64,000 nucleotides of DNA from Pseudonocardia petroleophila (GTDB lineage: Bacteria > Actinomycetota > Actinomycetes > Mycobacteriales > Pseudonocardiaceae). Under the pieces are notes generated by a model. It ran no database searches, was not told the origin of the DNA, and saw only the letters and a list, made by a program, of their open reading frames with translations. Both the position numbers and the translations under genes were made by a program. Shown piece by piece: positions 7,991-15,114 of this stretch. Location: NCBI RefSeq assembly GCF_014235185.1, contig NZ_CP060131.1:7501-71500 (forward strand). Reading direction: 5' to 3'. The number at the start of each line of letters is the position of its first letter. The stretch's first letter is position 1.

Positions 7991-8799
7991 GACGTCACCG
8001 CCGTGACGACGGCCGCGATGTCGGCGTCGGTGAGCCAGGTGCAGCGCATCCGGCGCGGGATGCCGCCCTCGGCGAGCAGCCAGCCGACGCCGCGGTCCTC
8101 CGGGTCGATAGTGGAGGCGTCGTAGCCGCGGGCGTGCCAGCCGTGGCCGAGGATGATGTCCGAGCTGGTCTCGGTGGTGCAGCGGAACGCGAGCCGGTAG
8201 CCGAACAGGTCACGCAGCGACACCGGGATGATGTCGTGGCTGGGACGCTGGGTCGCGGCCACGGCGATGATCCCGGCGGCGCGGCCGCGGGCGACGATGT
8301 CGCGCAGCAGGAGCGAGAACTGGTCGCGCTGCTTCTTGTCCCCCGCCGTGGCGGAGTAGTAGGCGAGTTCGTCGATCACCAGCATGATCGCATCGGTCCA
8401 GTCCTGGCGTTCGATCTGCCGGACTCCGTCGGTGTCGAGCTGGTCGTAGCGGCGGTCCATCTCGGCCTGCAGCTCCCCGAGCGCGTCGATGGCCTCGGCG
8501 AGGTCGGGGCCGACGAACCGTTCGGCGGCGCGGCGCCAGAGGCCGAGTTCGACGCGCTTGCCGTCCATCAGCCACAGCCGGCAGTCGGTCGCGAGGGCGG
8601 CGTGCGCGGTGATCCGGTTCAGCCCGCCGGACTTGCCGGCGCCGGGCTCCCCGGCCAGCAGGATGTTGCGGTAGATCAACGTGATGTCGACCGAGCAGGC
8701 GTTCTCGTCGATCCCGAGCCGGATCGGATCCCAGATCGACGTCGGCGCGAGGTCGATCGGGCAGCTCCGTGGGCGGGGTCGGCGGCGGATGGCGCGCAT
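7987..8799 (-). CDS. FtsK/SpoIIIE-type conjugative DNA translocase (TraSA-like)
   Basis: A 270-residue ATPase: Walker A GEPGAGKS (about 49-56), Walker B MLVIDELAYY (about 140), and the FtsK-family sensor region RGRAAGIIAVAATQRPSHDIIPVSLRDLFGYRLAFRC. There is no N-terminal membrane domain, only a short basic start (MRAIRRRPRPRSC); membrane anchoring may come from the 208-residue protein encoded immediately upstream (gap two bases). The length is close to pSAM2 TraSA and shorter than TraB proteins that include their own helices. It is expected to form a hexamer that pumps double-stranded element DNA into the recipient. ATG 8799 is preceded by GGGAG seven bases away. Confidence 0.93.
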   Translation of the reverse strand: MRAIRRRPRPRSCPIDLAPTSIWDPIRLGIDENACSVDITLIYRNILLAGEPGAGKSGGLNRITAHAALATDCRLWLMDGKRVELGLWRRAAERFVGPDLAEAIDALGELQAEMDRRYDQLDTDGVRQIERQDWTDAIMLVIDELAYYSATAGDKKQRDQFSLLLRDIVARGRAAGIIAVAATQRPSHDIIPVSLRDLFGYRLAFRCTTETSSDIILGHGWHARGYDASTIDPEDRGVGWLLAEGGIPRRMRCTWLTDADIAAVVTAVTS

Positions 8800-8801
8800 G
8801 A

Positions 8802-9428
8802 TCAAGCTCCCTTCCGGGTGGGCACGCTGTGCAGGACCGGCCGGGCGGCCGGGCGCGGAGCGGGGGCAGCAGGGCGGGCGGCCGGGCCGCTGAGCGGGTC
8901 GCGGCGGATGACGTCGACGAGGACGAGGGCCGTCATGCGGCGGGTGACGCTGATCCGGGCGTCCCGGGCGAAGCAGCCCGACGCGATGTGCGCGAGGTTG
9001 CGTTCGATGTCGACACCGTCGATACCGGCGCGCAGCAGCACCCACACCCGTTCGCCGACCGGGGTCGGACGAGACCAGAGCAGGACCGGCAGGTTCCCGG
9101 TCCAGTTCATGACACGGCGCTGCACCAACACCGACCGCAGCCGATGCCGGGTGAGCACGGCCAGGACGCGGCGGTGCAGGTAGCGCCGACTCACCGGGAC
9201 CGCGAGCGCGGCCAAGGTGGGGACGCCGAGGACGAGGCCGGCGCCCCAGGTCGGCAGGTGCTCGGTGAGCCACGACCAGGCGAGCAGCCCGGCGACGATG
9301 ACGGCGATCTCGACGCGGCGGCGGATGAGGAGGCCGGCGAGCCGGGCCGGGCGCGAGCGCTGCGGGCGGGTGAAGACCTCGAACGGCTCCGAGCGGGCGA
9401 AGCGGTTCGGGGCGGTCTGGCTGTTCAT
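8802..9428 (-). CDS. membrane protein, putative partner of the translocase
   Basis: A 208-residue protein. After FEVFTRPQRSRPARLAGLLIRRR come two transmembrane helices (about 40-55 and 62-80: EIAVIVAGLLAWSWL and WGAGLVLGVPTLAALAVPV). A cytoplasmic domain of about 90 residues contains GNLPVLLWSRPTPVGERVWVLLRAGIDGVDIE, and the tail is Pro/Ala-rich. This combination resembles the membrane-anchoring front part found fused to FtsK-like translocases in other mobile elements; here it is a separate gene ending two bases before the ATPase start. The start overlaps the stop of the upstream 56-residue gene (ATGA). Its role in transfer is inferred. Confidence 0.75.
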   Translation of the reverse strand: MNSQTAPNRFARSEPFEVFTRPQRSRPARLAGLLIRRRVEIAVIVAGLLAWSWLTEHLPTWGAGLVLGVPTLAALAVPVSRRYLHRRVLAVLTRHRLRSVLVQRRVMNWTGNLPVLLWSRPTPVGERVWVLLRAGIDGVDIERNLAHIASGCFARDARISVTRRMTALVLVDVIRRDPLSGPAARPAAPAPRPAARPVLHSVPTRKGA

Positions 9429-9595
9429 GCGGCCCTCCGGGTGCGTCGGCCGACGTCCCGCAGCGGGACGAGGGCGAGTTGGGCGAGGTGGTCGGCGCAG
9501 CGGCGGCGGTGGGGCTGCGGCCGGCGGCCAAGGACGGCGCAGCAGACCTCGCAGCGGTCGACCGGGGCGCGGCGGTTGCGGCGGGGGCCGTTCAT
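9425..9595 (-). CDS. 56-residue Cys/His-containing protein
   Basis: A small basic protein (MNGPRRNRRAPVDRCEVCC...) with Cys residues at about 15, 18, 19 and 34 and His at about 30 and 37, which could bind one zinc ion. It is rich in Arg (about a fifth of residues), so nucleic-acid binding is plausible. GGAGA lies upstream of ATG 9595. It overlaps both neighbours by ATGA, which supports translation. No family is recognised. Confidence 0.55.
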   Translation of the reverse strand: MNGPRRNRRAPVDRCEVCCAVLGRRPQPHRRRCADHLAQLALVPLRDVGRRTRRAA

Positions 9596-9957
9596 GGCGT
9601 GGTCTCCGTTCCGATGTGGCCGATGGCGGACCAGAAGCGGTTGGCCGCCTGGGCTGCCGCGCGCACCCCGGTGCGGGTGTCGCGGAGCAGGGCAGCGGCC
9701 TCGGCGAGCCGGGCGGCCGGGTCGACGGTGCGGGTGTCGTCGTAGACGGGCCGGCCCTCGGCGTACATGGCGACCTGCTCGGCGAGGACCGCGGTCAGGT
9801 CGTCGAAGGCGTGCAGGGTGGTGACGATCTCGCCGGCCAGGGCGTAAAAGTCGGCGTGATCGGGCGTCGCGTGCCGCTGGTGGCGCACGACCTGCTCCCA
9901 CCCGTCAGTGCCTTCCGCGGCCCGGTGCAGGGCCGGGGAGCGCTGCTCGTCGTTCAT
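9592..9957 (-). CDS. hypothetical protein of the element
   Basis: A 121-residue, mostly helical, soluble protein: MNDEQRSPALHRAAEGTDGW..., with ALAGEIVTTLHAFDDLTAVLAEQVAMY and PAARLAEAAALLRDTRTGVRAAAQAANRFW forming likely amphipathic helices. GGAGGGC stands before ATG 9957, and the start overlaps the upstream stop by ATGA. AICEs carry several conserved small genes between pra and the translocase; this one fits that block but no function is known to me. Confidence 0.7.
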   Translation of the reverse strand: MNDEQRSPALHRAAEGTDGWEQVVRHQRHATPDHADFYALAGEIVTTLHAFDDLTAVLAEQVAMYAEGRPVYDDTRTVDPAARLAEAAALLRDTRTGVRAAAQAANRFWSAIGHIGTETTP

Positions 9958-10328
9958 GACGCCCTCCCGGCAGCGCGGTCGAACGGGTCGCCGATCACGC
10001 GGGCGGTGTGCTCGGCGTGCCAGTCGGCGGCGGTGGTGCGCCAGAACCGGGCGTCGTCCTCGTCGCGGCGTCGGGCGTCGAGGACGGCGGCGCCGAACAC
10101 CCACGGCAGGGTGCAGGCGGGCGAGAAGATCCAGCGGACGAGCACGCCCCACCAGCGGGCACGTCGCTCGCACACCGCGGCCAGGCACTCGGCGCGGTGG
10201 GCCTGCTCGATGAGGCTGCCGCTGGGCAGGGCCAGGGCCTCGCCGTACTCCTGCGAGCACCGGAGCATCGCGCGCTCGACCAGCTCGGGAACGTTCGTGC
10301 CAGCGGGCACGGTGATCTCACGCAGCAT
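9954..10328 (-). CDS. hypothetical protein with one membrane-spanning segment
   Basis: A 124-residue protein: a helical N-terminal half (MLREITVPAGTNVPELVERAMLRC), an aromatic hydrophobic stretch at about 58-84 (WWGVLVRWIFSPACTLPWVF) that could span or dip into the membrane, and a charged C-terminus. It overlaps the end of pra by 11 bp and the next gene by ATGA, so it is co-translated within the transfer/replication operon. Function unknown. Confidence 0.7.
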   Translation of the reverse strand: MLREITVPAGTNVPELVERAMLRCSQEYGEALALPSGSLIEQAHRAECLAAVCERRARWWGVLVRWIFSPACTLPWVFGAAVLDARRRDEDDARFWRTTAADWHAEHTARVIGDPFDRAAGRAS

Positions 10329-10770
10329 CGCTGTGACCCGCCTTCCCTGCCGGACGCGGGGCGCGCATACCGATCGCGCGCAGGCTGTAGGCGATCCGGG
10401 CGCGGCAGCGGTGCTGCTCCCCCGGCCGGGCCGGCTTGCACGCCTTGTCGTCGATGTAGGGCGTCACGGTCAGGCCGTCGAACTCGACCGGCCGGAACGG
10501 CGTGCCGGGCACGGTCGGAGGAGGCACCGGCTGCACCTCGGCCATGAACTTGATCTCGAAGGTCTTCTCCGTCTTGCGGACGTCGGGGTCGGCGTCGTGG
10601 GCCATCGCCGACCACAGGCGCAGGCCGGTGACCTTGTCGAGGGCCTGGACGAAGTTCTCGCGGGTGGACTTGTCGAAGTCGCGCATCGGCTCGACGTCGG
10701 TGACGAGGTAGCAGCCGTGCGGGAAGATCTGCTCGTGCGGGATGGGAAGGCGCTGGTTGCTTGCAGACAC
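10318..10770 (-). CDS. pra: Pra-type activator of replication, integration and excision
   Basis: A 150-residue protein opening with IPHEQIFPHGCYLVTDVEPMRDFDKSTREN, the strongly conserved signature of the AICE 'replication, integration and excision activator' family, followed by QALDKVTGLRLW, KFMAEVQPVPP and FRPVEFDGLTVTPYI. In pSAM2, Pra switches on rep-xis-int and is itself repressed by KorSA. Here pra is the first gene of the leftward operon, so its promoter probably controls every gene to int. The start is GTG 10770 with GGAG six bases upstream; the intergenic region upstream holds the putative repressor dyads. Confidence 0.9.
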   Translation of the reverse strand: MSASNQRLPIPHEQIFPHGCYLVTDVEPMRDFDKSTRENFVQALDKVTGLRLWSAMAHDADPDVRKTEKTFEIKFMAEVQPVPPPTVPGTPFRPVEFDGLTVTPYIDDKACKPARPGEQHRCRARIAYSLRAIGMRAPRPAGKAGHSDAA

Positions 10771-10794
10771 GGAGGGCTCCTGAGACTAAGTTGC

Positions 10795-10822
10795 GCCAGT
10801 TGGCTAACTGGCTTGAGCCAGT
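10795..10822. promoter_or_regulatory. overlapping dyads, putative repressor operator at the pra promoter
   Basis: Two nested perfect inverted repeats: GCCAGTT-GGCT-AACTGGC (10795-10812) and ACTGGC-TTGA-GCCAGT (10807-10822). They share the middle ACTGGC half-site, so three half-sites lie about 11 bp apart on one helix face, 25-50 bp upstream of the pra GTG. The same 16-bp form recurs at 10872-10887. Binding by the divergent GntR protein is inferred. Confidence 0.7.
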
Positions 10823-10863
10823 AGAGCACGTGGCTCATGACACAGGAACGGCGGTCTGTCGAT

Positions 10864-10899
10864 TTCACCTGACTGGCGCAAGCCAGTACGGTGGGTGAC
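10864..10899 (+). promoter_or_regulatory. promoter and operator of the GntR repressor gene
   Basis: A candidate -35 TTCACC (10864-10869) and -10 TACGGT (10887-10892) are 17 bp apart, with the ATG at 10900 only seven bases beyond the -10, which suggests a nearly leaderless transcript. The perfect dyad ACTGGC-GCAA-GCCAGT (10872-10887) fills the spacer exactly, the expected position for autorepression. Confidence 0.55.
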
Positions 10900-11676
10900 A
10901 TGACTTCTCCCGAGGGCGGCGACCGTCGTCCGGCCAGCGAGCGCCTGGCCGATGAGCTGCGCAGATCCATCGAGTCCGGCGAGCTGCCGGCCGGCGCGAA
11001 GCTCTCCTCGGAACGCGAGCTCGCCGAGCTCCACGGCATCGCCCGCAACACGGCACGCCAGGCGATCCGGCTACTGGCCGAGAGCGGGCTAGTGATCGCC
11101 GAGCACGGCCGCGGGGTGTTCGTGCGGCCGGCCATCTCGGTGATCCGGCTCGGGAACGACCGCTACAGCCCCCGCTACCGCGACACCGGACTCTCGCCGT
11201 TCCTGCTGGAGTGCGCGAAGCAGGGCAAGGCCGGCCGATTCGAGGTTCTGTCCGTCGAGCGCGTCACCCCGCCGGCCGACGTCGCCGCACGGTTGAAGCT
11301 CTCTCCCGACACCCTGTCGGCGCTACGGCGCGAGAACGTGTTCTGGGCCGACGCCGACCCCGTCCAGCGGGTCACGACCTGGCTGCCGTGGGCGCTGGCC
11401 GACGGGACCGCGCTCCTGCGCGACGAGGTCGGCCACCCGTTCGGCATCCACGGAATCTTGGAGGAACGCGGGCACACGATGACCCGCATCCACGACGAGA
11501 TCAGCGCCCGGATGCCGACCCCCGACGAGCGCGAGCACCTACAGCTCTCCCCCGGCGTCCCGGTGCTCGACGTCCTACACACCAGCATCGACACCGAAGG
11601 CGAGCCCTACGAGCTGACACGGTTCGTCATGCGCGCCGATCTGTCAGGACTGCGATACGACGCCCCGGTCGAGTAG
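10900..11676 (+). CDS. GntR-family (HutC/UTRA) transcriptional repressor, KorSA-like
   Basis: A 258-residue regulator. The N-terminal winged helix (about 10-75) reads RLADELRRSIESGELPAGAKL then SERELAELHGIARNTARQAI; the UTRA ligand domain (about 90-255) contains ENVFWADADPVQRVTTWLPW and GEPYELTRFVMRADL. Size and place match KorSA of pSAM2, which represses pra and itself and keeps the element quiescent. ATG 10900 is favoured over GTG 10891 because the candidate -10 box ends at 10892. The UTRA pocket may bind a small effector that releases the element. The exporter gene starts at the base after its stop, so the two are one transcription unit. Confidence 0.92.
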   Translation: MTSPEGGDRRPASERLADELRRSIESGELPAGAKLSSERELAELHGIARNTARQAIRLLAESGLVIAEHGRGVFVRPAISVIRLGNDRYSPRYRDTGLSPFLLECAKQGKAGRFEVLSVERVTPPADVAARLKLSPDTLSALRRENVFWADADPVQRVTTWLPWALADGTALLRDEVGHPFGIHGILEERGHTMTRIHDEISARMPTPDEREHLQLSPGVPVLDVLHTSIDTEGEPYELTRFVMRADLSGLRYDAPVE

Positions 11677-12558
11677 GTGCGCACCACCGGCCTGATCGCC
11701 ACCCTCGCCCTGCTCTGGGGATCAGGATTCTTCTGGATCGCACTCGCGCTCGACGGTTTCACTCCGGTTCAGATCACATTCGCCCGGCTCGCGCTCGGCG
11801 CCCTGGTGCTCGTGCCGATCGTTCTGTGGCGACGGCTGCCCCGGCCAGCCGGCCGAACCATGTGGCTGCACCTGACCGTTTCCGCGCTCGTCGGGAACGC
11901 GATCCCCTACACGCTCTTTGCGGTCGCCGAGCAGACCGTTCCATCGAGCCTAGCCGGGGTCATCAACGCGACAACTCCACTGTGGACGCTGCTACTTGCC
12001 GTGGCGACACGCAGCGACAGCCGACTAACCTCTCGGCGGGCCGCCGGTGTGGCACTCGGATTCGTCGGTGTGCTCGTGGTGTTTGAGCCGTGGAACGGCG
12101 TAGCCGGCGGGACCGCTACCGGCCTGTTCGCCTGCATCGGAGCAGCCGCAAGCTACGGAATCGCCTACATCTATCAGGCCCGATTCCTGACCAACCGCGG
12201 ACTCTCACCACTGACATTGACCGCCGCACAACTCCTCATCGCAGCCGCGCTCCTCGCCCTGGCTCTGCCGTTCAGCGGCGCGCTCCACAGCCCCGGACCA
12301 CTCGCGATCGTCGCCGTCCTGATACTCGGCATCATCGGCACCGGCGTAGCCCTGATCATCAACTTCCAGCTCATCGCCACCGAGGGCGCCACCGCCGCCA
12401 GCGTCGTGACCTACCTCGTTCCCGCGGTCGCGCTACTCCTCGGCGTCCTGGTCCTCAGCGAGCCCGCGAGCCTGGCACTACCCATCGGCGGCGTCCTCAT
12501 CCTGACTGGCGTCGCCATCACACGTGCCCGCAGCCGTCCCGCTCGACCATCGCCGTAG
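11677..12558 (+). CDS. DMT superfamily (EamA) transporter, element cargo
   Basis: A 293-residue, ten-helix membrane protein: LIATLALLWGSGFFWIALAL starts the first EamA repeat, FARLALGALVLVPI the second helix, and the second repeat begins at GLFACIGAAASYGIAYIYQA. The family exports amino acids, metabolites or drugs. GTG 11677 directly follows the TAG of the repressor gene, giving tight coupling; derepression of the element would therefore also raise exporter synthesis. A link to the UTRA ligand, with the repressor sensing what the pump exports, is attractive but is inference. Confidence 0.88.
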   Translation: MRTTGLIATLALLWGSGFFWIALALDGFTPVQITFARLALGALVLVPIVLWRRLPRPAGRTMWLHLTVSALVGNAIPYTLFAVAEQTVPSSLAGVINATTPLWTLLLAVATRSDSRLTSRRAAGVALGFVGVLVVFEPWNGVAGGTATGLFACIGAAASYGIAYIYQARFLTNRGLSPLTLTAAQLLIAAALLALALPFSGALHSPGPLAIVAVLILGIIGTGVALIINFQLIATEGATAASVVTYLVPAVALLLGVLVLSEPASLALPIGGVLILTGVAITRARSRPARPSP

Positions 12559-12595
12559 CCGCTCCGTTGCCGCGTTGACCTCTTTCATCATCAAG

Positions 12596-12660
12596 GGCGC
12601 GCTCCGCGCGCCGCCGGCCCGGATCCCGCCTTGCCGCTCCGCTCACGGCGGGACCGGGCC
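12596..12660 (+). terminator. tandem hairpins after the repressor-exporter unit
   Basis: Hairpin 1: GGCGCGC-TCC-GCGCGCC (12596-12612), perfect. Hairpin 2: GGCCCGGATCCCGCC (12616-12630) / GGCGGGACCGGGCC (12647-12660), one unpaired base, 16-nt loop. The pair probably terminates the transcript from 10900 and separates the next cargo gene from it. Confidence 0.6.
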
Positions 12661-12681
12661 GACTTGTGCGAAGCTGCCCTG

Positions 12682-13404
12682 ATGGTGGAGATACGTGGCG
12701 AGGGGCTCCTTATCGTCGACAGTGTGAAGGTCACGATGCGGTCATACCTGTCGACAGCCCATCTGTGGATGGCCAGGCATTGCGCTGCCTACACATCCAA
12801 GTACGAGACGCAGCACAAGGCAGAGCGGTCAGCATTCCATATCCACCAACGCGCATATGTCATGTCAGCAGTAACTGAGGCAGTCGCGTTCGTCGAAGCA
12901 CTCATCAACGAGTTCTTCACCGATATTCACGACTCGCACGCCGATCGATACGACAGTCTGGGACCTGAAGTGCTCGCAACTATCCGAGGCTATTGGTCCA
13001 TAGCCGGCAGCGGGAACAACGTATCAGTGCTCACAAAGTACGAGATGGCCCTACTTTTATGCGGCAAGCCTGCATACGACAAAGGCGCTGAACCTTACCA
13101 ATCCATGAAAGCTGCGATCGATTTGCGAAACTGGCAAATCCACTACAGGCCAAAGAATGTCGGCGACGAATCGAGCTACGACGTAGCAAAACGACTGGTC
13201 GGCAAGTTTCCGGACTGCGCATTAATGGCCGGTAGTGGAAATGCGTGGTTCCCAGACCGAGCTCTCGGTGCAGGTTGCGCGCAATGGGCGGTCAGTTCCG
13301 CATTGGCTTTCGCAGACCACTTCGTCGAGACGCTGGGAGTCGAACCCAACTACAGGATCGTGCAGCATCCAGATGAACCGCCGCCGATACCAGCCGGAAC
13401 GTAG
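12682..13404 (+). CDS. HEPN-like cargo protein, possible defence or RNase function
   Basis: A 240-residue protein with no close family recognised. It is predicted mostly helical: AYVMSAVTEAVAFVEALINEFFTDI resembles the first helices of HEPN domains, and AAIDLRNWQIHYRPKN contains R-N-x3-H, the Rx4H active-site pattern of HEPN RNases near the C-terminal third. Base composition is visibly less GC-rich than every neighbour and codon use is more relaxed, pointing to recent acquisition. ATG 12682 is taken; an in-frame CTG/TTG extension to 12631 overlaps the terminator. No good Shine-Dalgarno is seen. HEPN genes in mobile elements often act in phage defence or toxin systems, but no antitoxin partner is adjacent, so function stays open. 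Confidence 0.6.
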   Translation: MVEIRGEGLLIVDSVKVTMRSYLSTAHLWMARHCAAYTSKYETQHKAERSAFHIHQRAYVMSAVTEAVAFVEALINEFFTDIHDSHADRYDSLGPEVLATIRGYWSIAGSGNNVSVLTKYEMALLLCGKPAYDKGAEPYQSMKAAIDLRNWQIHYRPKNVGDESSYDVAKRLVGKFPDCALMAGSGNAWFPDRALGAGCAQWAVSSALAFADHFVETLGVEPNYRIVQHPDEPPPIPAGT

Positions 13405-13705
13405 CTGCCCCCTCGGCCGTAATCATCCACGCCACGCCGGCGGAGTACAGGGCGCCTACGGCGTCGCTACGCGATGGCTGCGCCACCCTGGACACCACCA
13501 CCGCGACGAGCAAGGCGGCCAGGACGAGGGAGCCGGGGAGGTGTGGGCCGAACCCCGGCGCGGGTCGGCTCAAGATCGCATCCCACGTTTACCTACCTGG
13601 AACGGCCTGGAACGACGCCAGATGACCCGTAGGCGCCGGAACTGTCCGCCCAGCTCAGCGGCATTGTCCGGCACCATGCGGCACCGTCCCGAGACACCGA
13701 CTCGG
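13405..13705. other. non-coding right end of the element
   Basis: No convincing gene. A tandem CCTGGAACG pair lies at 13596-13604 and 13606-13614, and GGCACC recurs at about 13669 and 13681, close to the right attachment core. Such short direct repeats are candidates for integrase or Xis arm-binding sites. Confidence 0.4.
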
Positions 13706-13744
13706 AATCTCTAGGTCGCAGGTTCGAGTCCTGCCGGGGGCACA
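13706..13744 (+). repeat. attachment site core, right junction (displaced tRNA 3' end)
   Basis: A perfect copy of 4105-4143. It lacks the 5' half of the tRNA (the preceding bases CTCGG do not continue the homology), so it is the original chromosomal tRNA-Arg 3' end displaced 9.6 kb by insertion. Confidence 0.93.
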
Positions 13745-13752
13745 GATCCGCT

Positions 13753-13777
13753 GGTCGGCCGGATGACCGGGCCGACC
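13753..13777 (+). terminator. original chromosomal tRNA-Arg terminator hairpin
   Basis: A perfect 8-bp stem GGTCGGCC (13753-13760) / GGCCGACC (13770-13777), 9-nt loop, at the same distance from the tRNA 3' end as the hairpin at 4147-4181 and partly similar to it. It now terminates nothing obvious. Confidence 0.5.
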
Positions 13778-14259
13778 CGGAGGCACGGGGATCCGCCTCC
13801 CGCGTCGGACGCGGTGTGCGACGGCACGAAGGCCTCCTGCCGCGCCGGCGCGCCCCCGACGGAGTCGCCGTCCGACACCGCGACGACATCCGGACGCCCG
13901 GCAGCCCCTGCGCACCGGAGGCGACGCGCCGGCGAGCGACGAAGCGGTCTCGCCCCGGGTCGGCACGACGATCAGCTGCACGGCCGCCGATGCGAGCAGC
14001 ACGCGGCCCCGGGTCGGGACGGGCCGGCGTCCTTCGTGGATCACCGGTGCTGGTCCCGGTCGGCCGGTCGTGTCCGAGGGGCACCACGCCAGAGGGGTGA
14101 GCGGTCACCCCGATCCGGAACCGAGGATTCGACATGGAGGAACTTCGACCCCTCTTTGGCGCGCTGAGCGAGTCGTCGGGCTAGCGTCCCGGGGCATCGC
14201 GTGTCCCCGGCCACACCCACCGGCCGGGCACGACCCCGATCCCAAGGAGGGACGTCACG
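13778..14259. other. intergenic region upstream of the transporter operon
   Basis: No supported gene in 480 bp: open frames here are Arg/Pro-rich with no domain or ribosome site. The stretch must contain the promoter of the operon beginning at 14260; an AAGGAGG ribosome site is at 14244-14250. No clear -35/-10 pair was identified. Confidence 0.4.
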
Positions 14260-15114
14260 GTGAACTGGTCGACCGTCACCGCCCGGGCGCCGGGGAAGGT
14301 GACGACACCCGCCCCGGCACCCGCGGTGACCCCGGTGAACGCGCGGCTCCGCACGGTCGGGCTGGGCGTCGCGGGCGTGCTCGGCACGACCGCGGTGCTG
14401 GAGCTCGCCGTCCGCGGCGGCCTGCTGCCCGCGGCCTGGTTCCCGCCGCCGAGCGAGATCCTCCCCGCGTTCGCCGCGCTGGTCACCACCGGCGAGCTGT
14501 TCGCCCCGGTGGGCCAGACCCTGCAGGGCTGGGTGCTCGGCATCCTCGCCGCCACCGTGGTCGCGGTGCCGCTCGGTGTGCTCATCGGCTCGGCCGACCT
14601 CGCCCACCGGATGTCGCGCTTCCTGCTGGAGTTCCTGCGGCCCATCCCGCCGGTCGCCCTCATCCCCGCGGCCGTGCTGATCTTCGGTTCCAACCTCGAC
14701 ATGAAGGTGTTCCTCATCGCCTTCGGCACGTTCTGGCCGGTGCTGCTGCAGACCGTCTACGGCGTGCACGACGTCGACCCGACCGCGCGCGACACCGCCC
14801 GGTCCTACGGCCTGGGCCGCCGGGCCGTGCTGTGGCGGATCACCCTGCCCAGCGCGCTGCCCTACCTCGCGACGGGGTTGCGGATCGCCTCGGCGATCGG
14901 GCTCATCCTGGCCGTGACCAGCGAGATCGTCGTCGGGGTCCCGGGGATCGGGGTCGGCATCACCGACGCGCAGTCGGCGGGCGGCGCGGAGGCCCGGATG
15001 TACGCGTGGATCCTCGCCGCAGGGCTGCTGGGCTGGGCCCTCAACGGGGTCCTGCAGACCGTCGAGCGCCGCACGCTGCACTGGCACACCTCCTTCCGGG
15101 AGGTGGCCCGGTGA
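14260..15114 (+). CDS. ABC transporter permease, NitT/TauT type (first)
   Basis: A 284-residue inner-membrane permease. GTG 14260 follows AAGGAGG by nine bases. About six helices are visible, from TVGLGVAGVLGTTAVLELAV; the cytoplasmic EAA loop reads FRPIPPVALIPAAVLIFGSN... and DTARSYGLGRRAVLWRITLPSALPYLATGLR, the coupling motif of the BPD_transp_1 family. Paired with the second permease (GTGA overlap), the ATPase and the lipoprotein it forms a complete importer like those for sulfonates, nitrate, pyrimidines or aromatic acids. The catabolic genes downstream suggest an aromatic acid. Confidence 0.93.
   Translation: MNWSTVTARAPGKVTTPAPAPAVTPVNARLRTVGLGVAGVLGTTAVLELAVRGGLLPAAWFPPPSEILPAFAALVTTGELFAPVGQTLQGWVLGILAATVVAVPLGVLIGSADLAHRMSRFLLEFLRPIPPVALIPAAVLIFGSNLDMKVFLIAFGTFWPVLLQTVYGVHDVDPTARDTARSYGLGRRAVLWRITLPSALPYLATGLRIASAIGLILAVTSEIVVGVPGIGVGITDAQSAGGAEARMYAWILAAGLLGWALNGVLQTVERRTLHWHTSFREVAR

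Larger units (their letters stand above)
4105..13744. mobile_element. pSAM2-type actinomycete integrative and conjugative element (AICE)
   Basis: The element is bounded by a 39-bp perfect direct repeat, the left copy being the 3' part of tRNA-Arg(TCT). It carries the AICE set: tyrosine integrase, excisionase, RepSA-like rolling-circle initiator, FtsK/SpoIIIE-type translocase, Pra activator and a divergent GntR repressor (KorSA position). Known for the family: these elements excise, replicate by rolling circle and transfer double-stranded DNA between mycelia through an FtsK-like hexamer. Nothing looks interrupted, so it is likely a functional element. Cargo: a lipoprotein (4237), an EamA exporter (11677) and a HEPN-like gene (12682). 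Confidence 0.93.

Noticed and set aside
8802..9428. Possible frameshift splitting one larger FtsK protein into the 208- and 270-residue genes
   Set aside because: The translocase has its own GGGAG ribosome site and basic start, and pSAM2-type TraSA proteins are naturally short; two separate genes are the simpler reading.
13292..13573. 93-residue leftward frame with one hydrophobic stretch
   Set aside because: It begins with TTG without a ribosome site and overlaps the 3' end of the HEPN-like gene by over 100 bp.
13593..14135. Leftward open frames across the right attachment core containing QDSNLRPRD or GRTRTCDL
   Set aside because: These peptides are the well-known false translation of the antisense of a tRNA 3' end; the frames have no ribosome site or domain.
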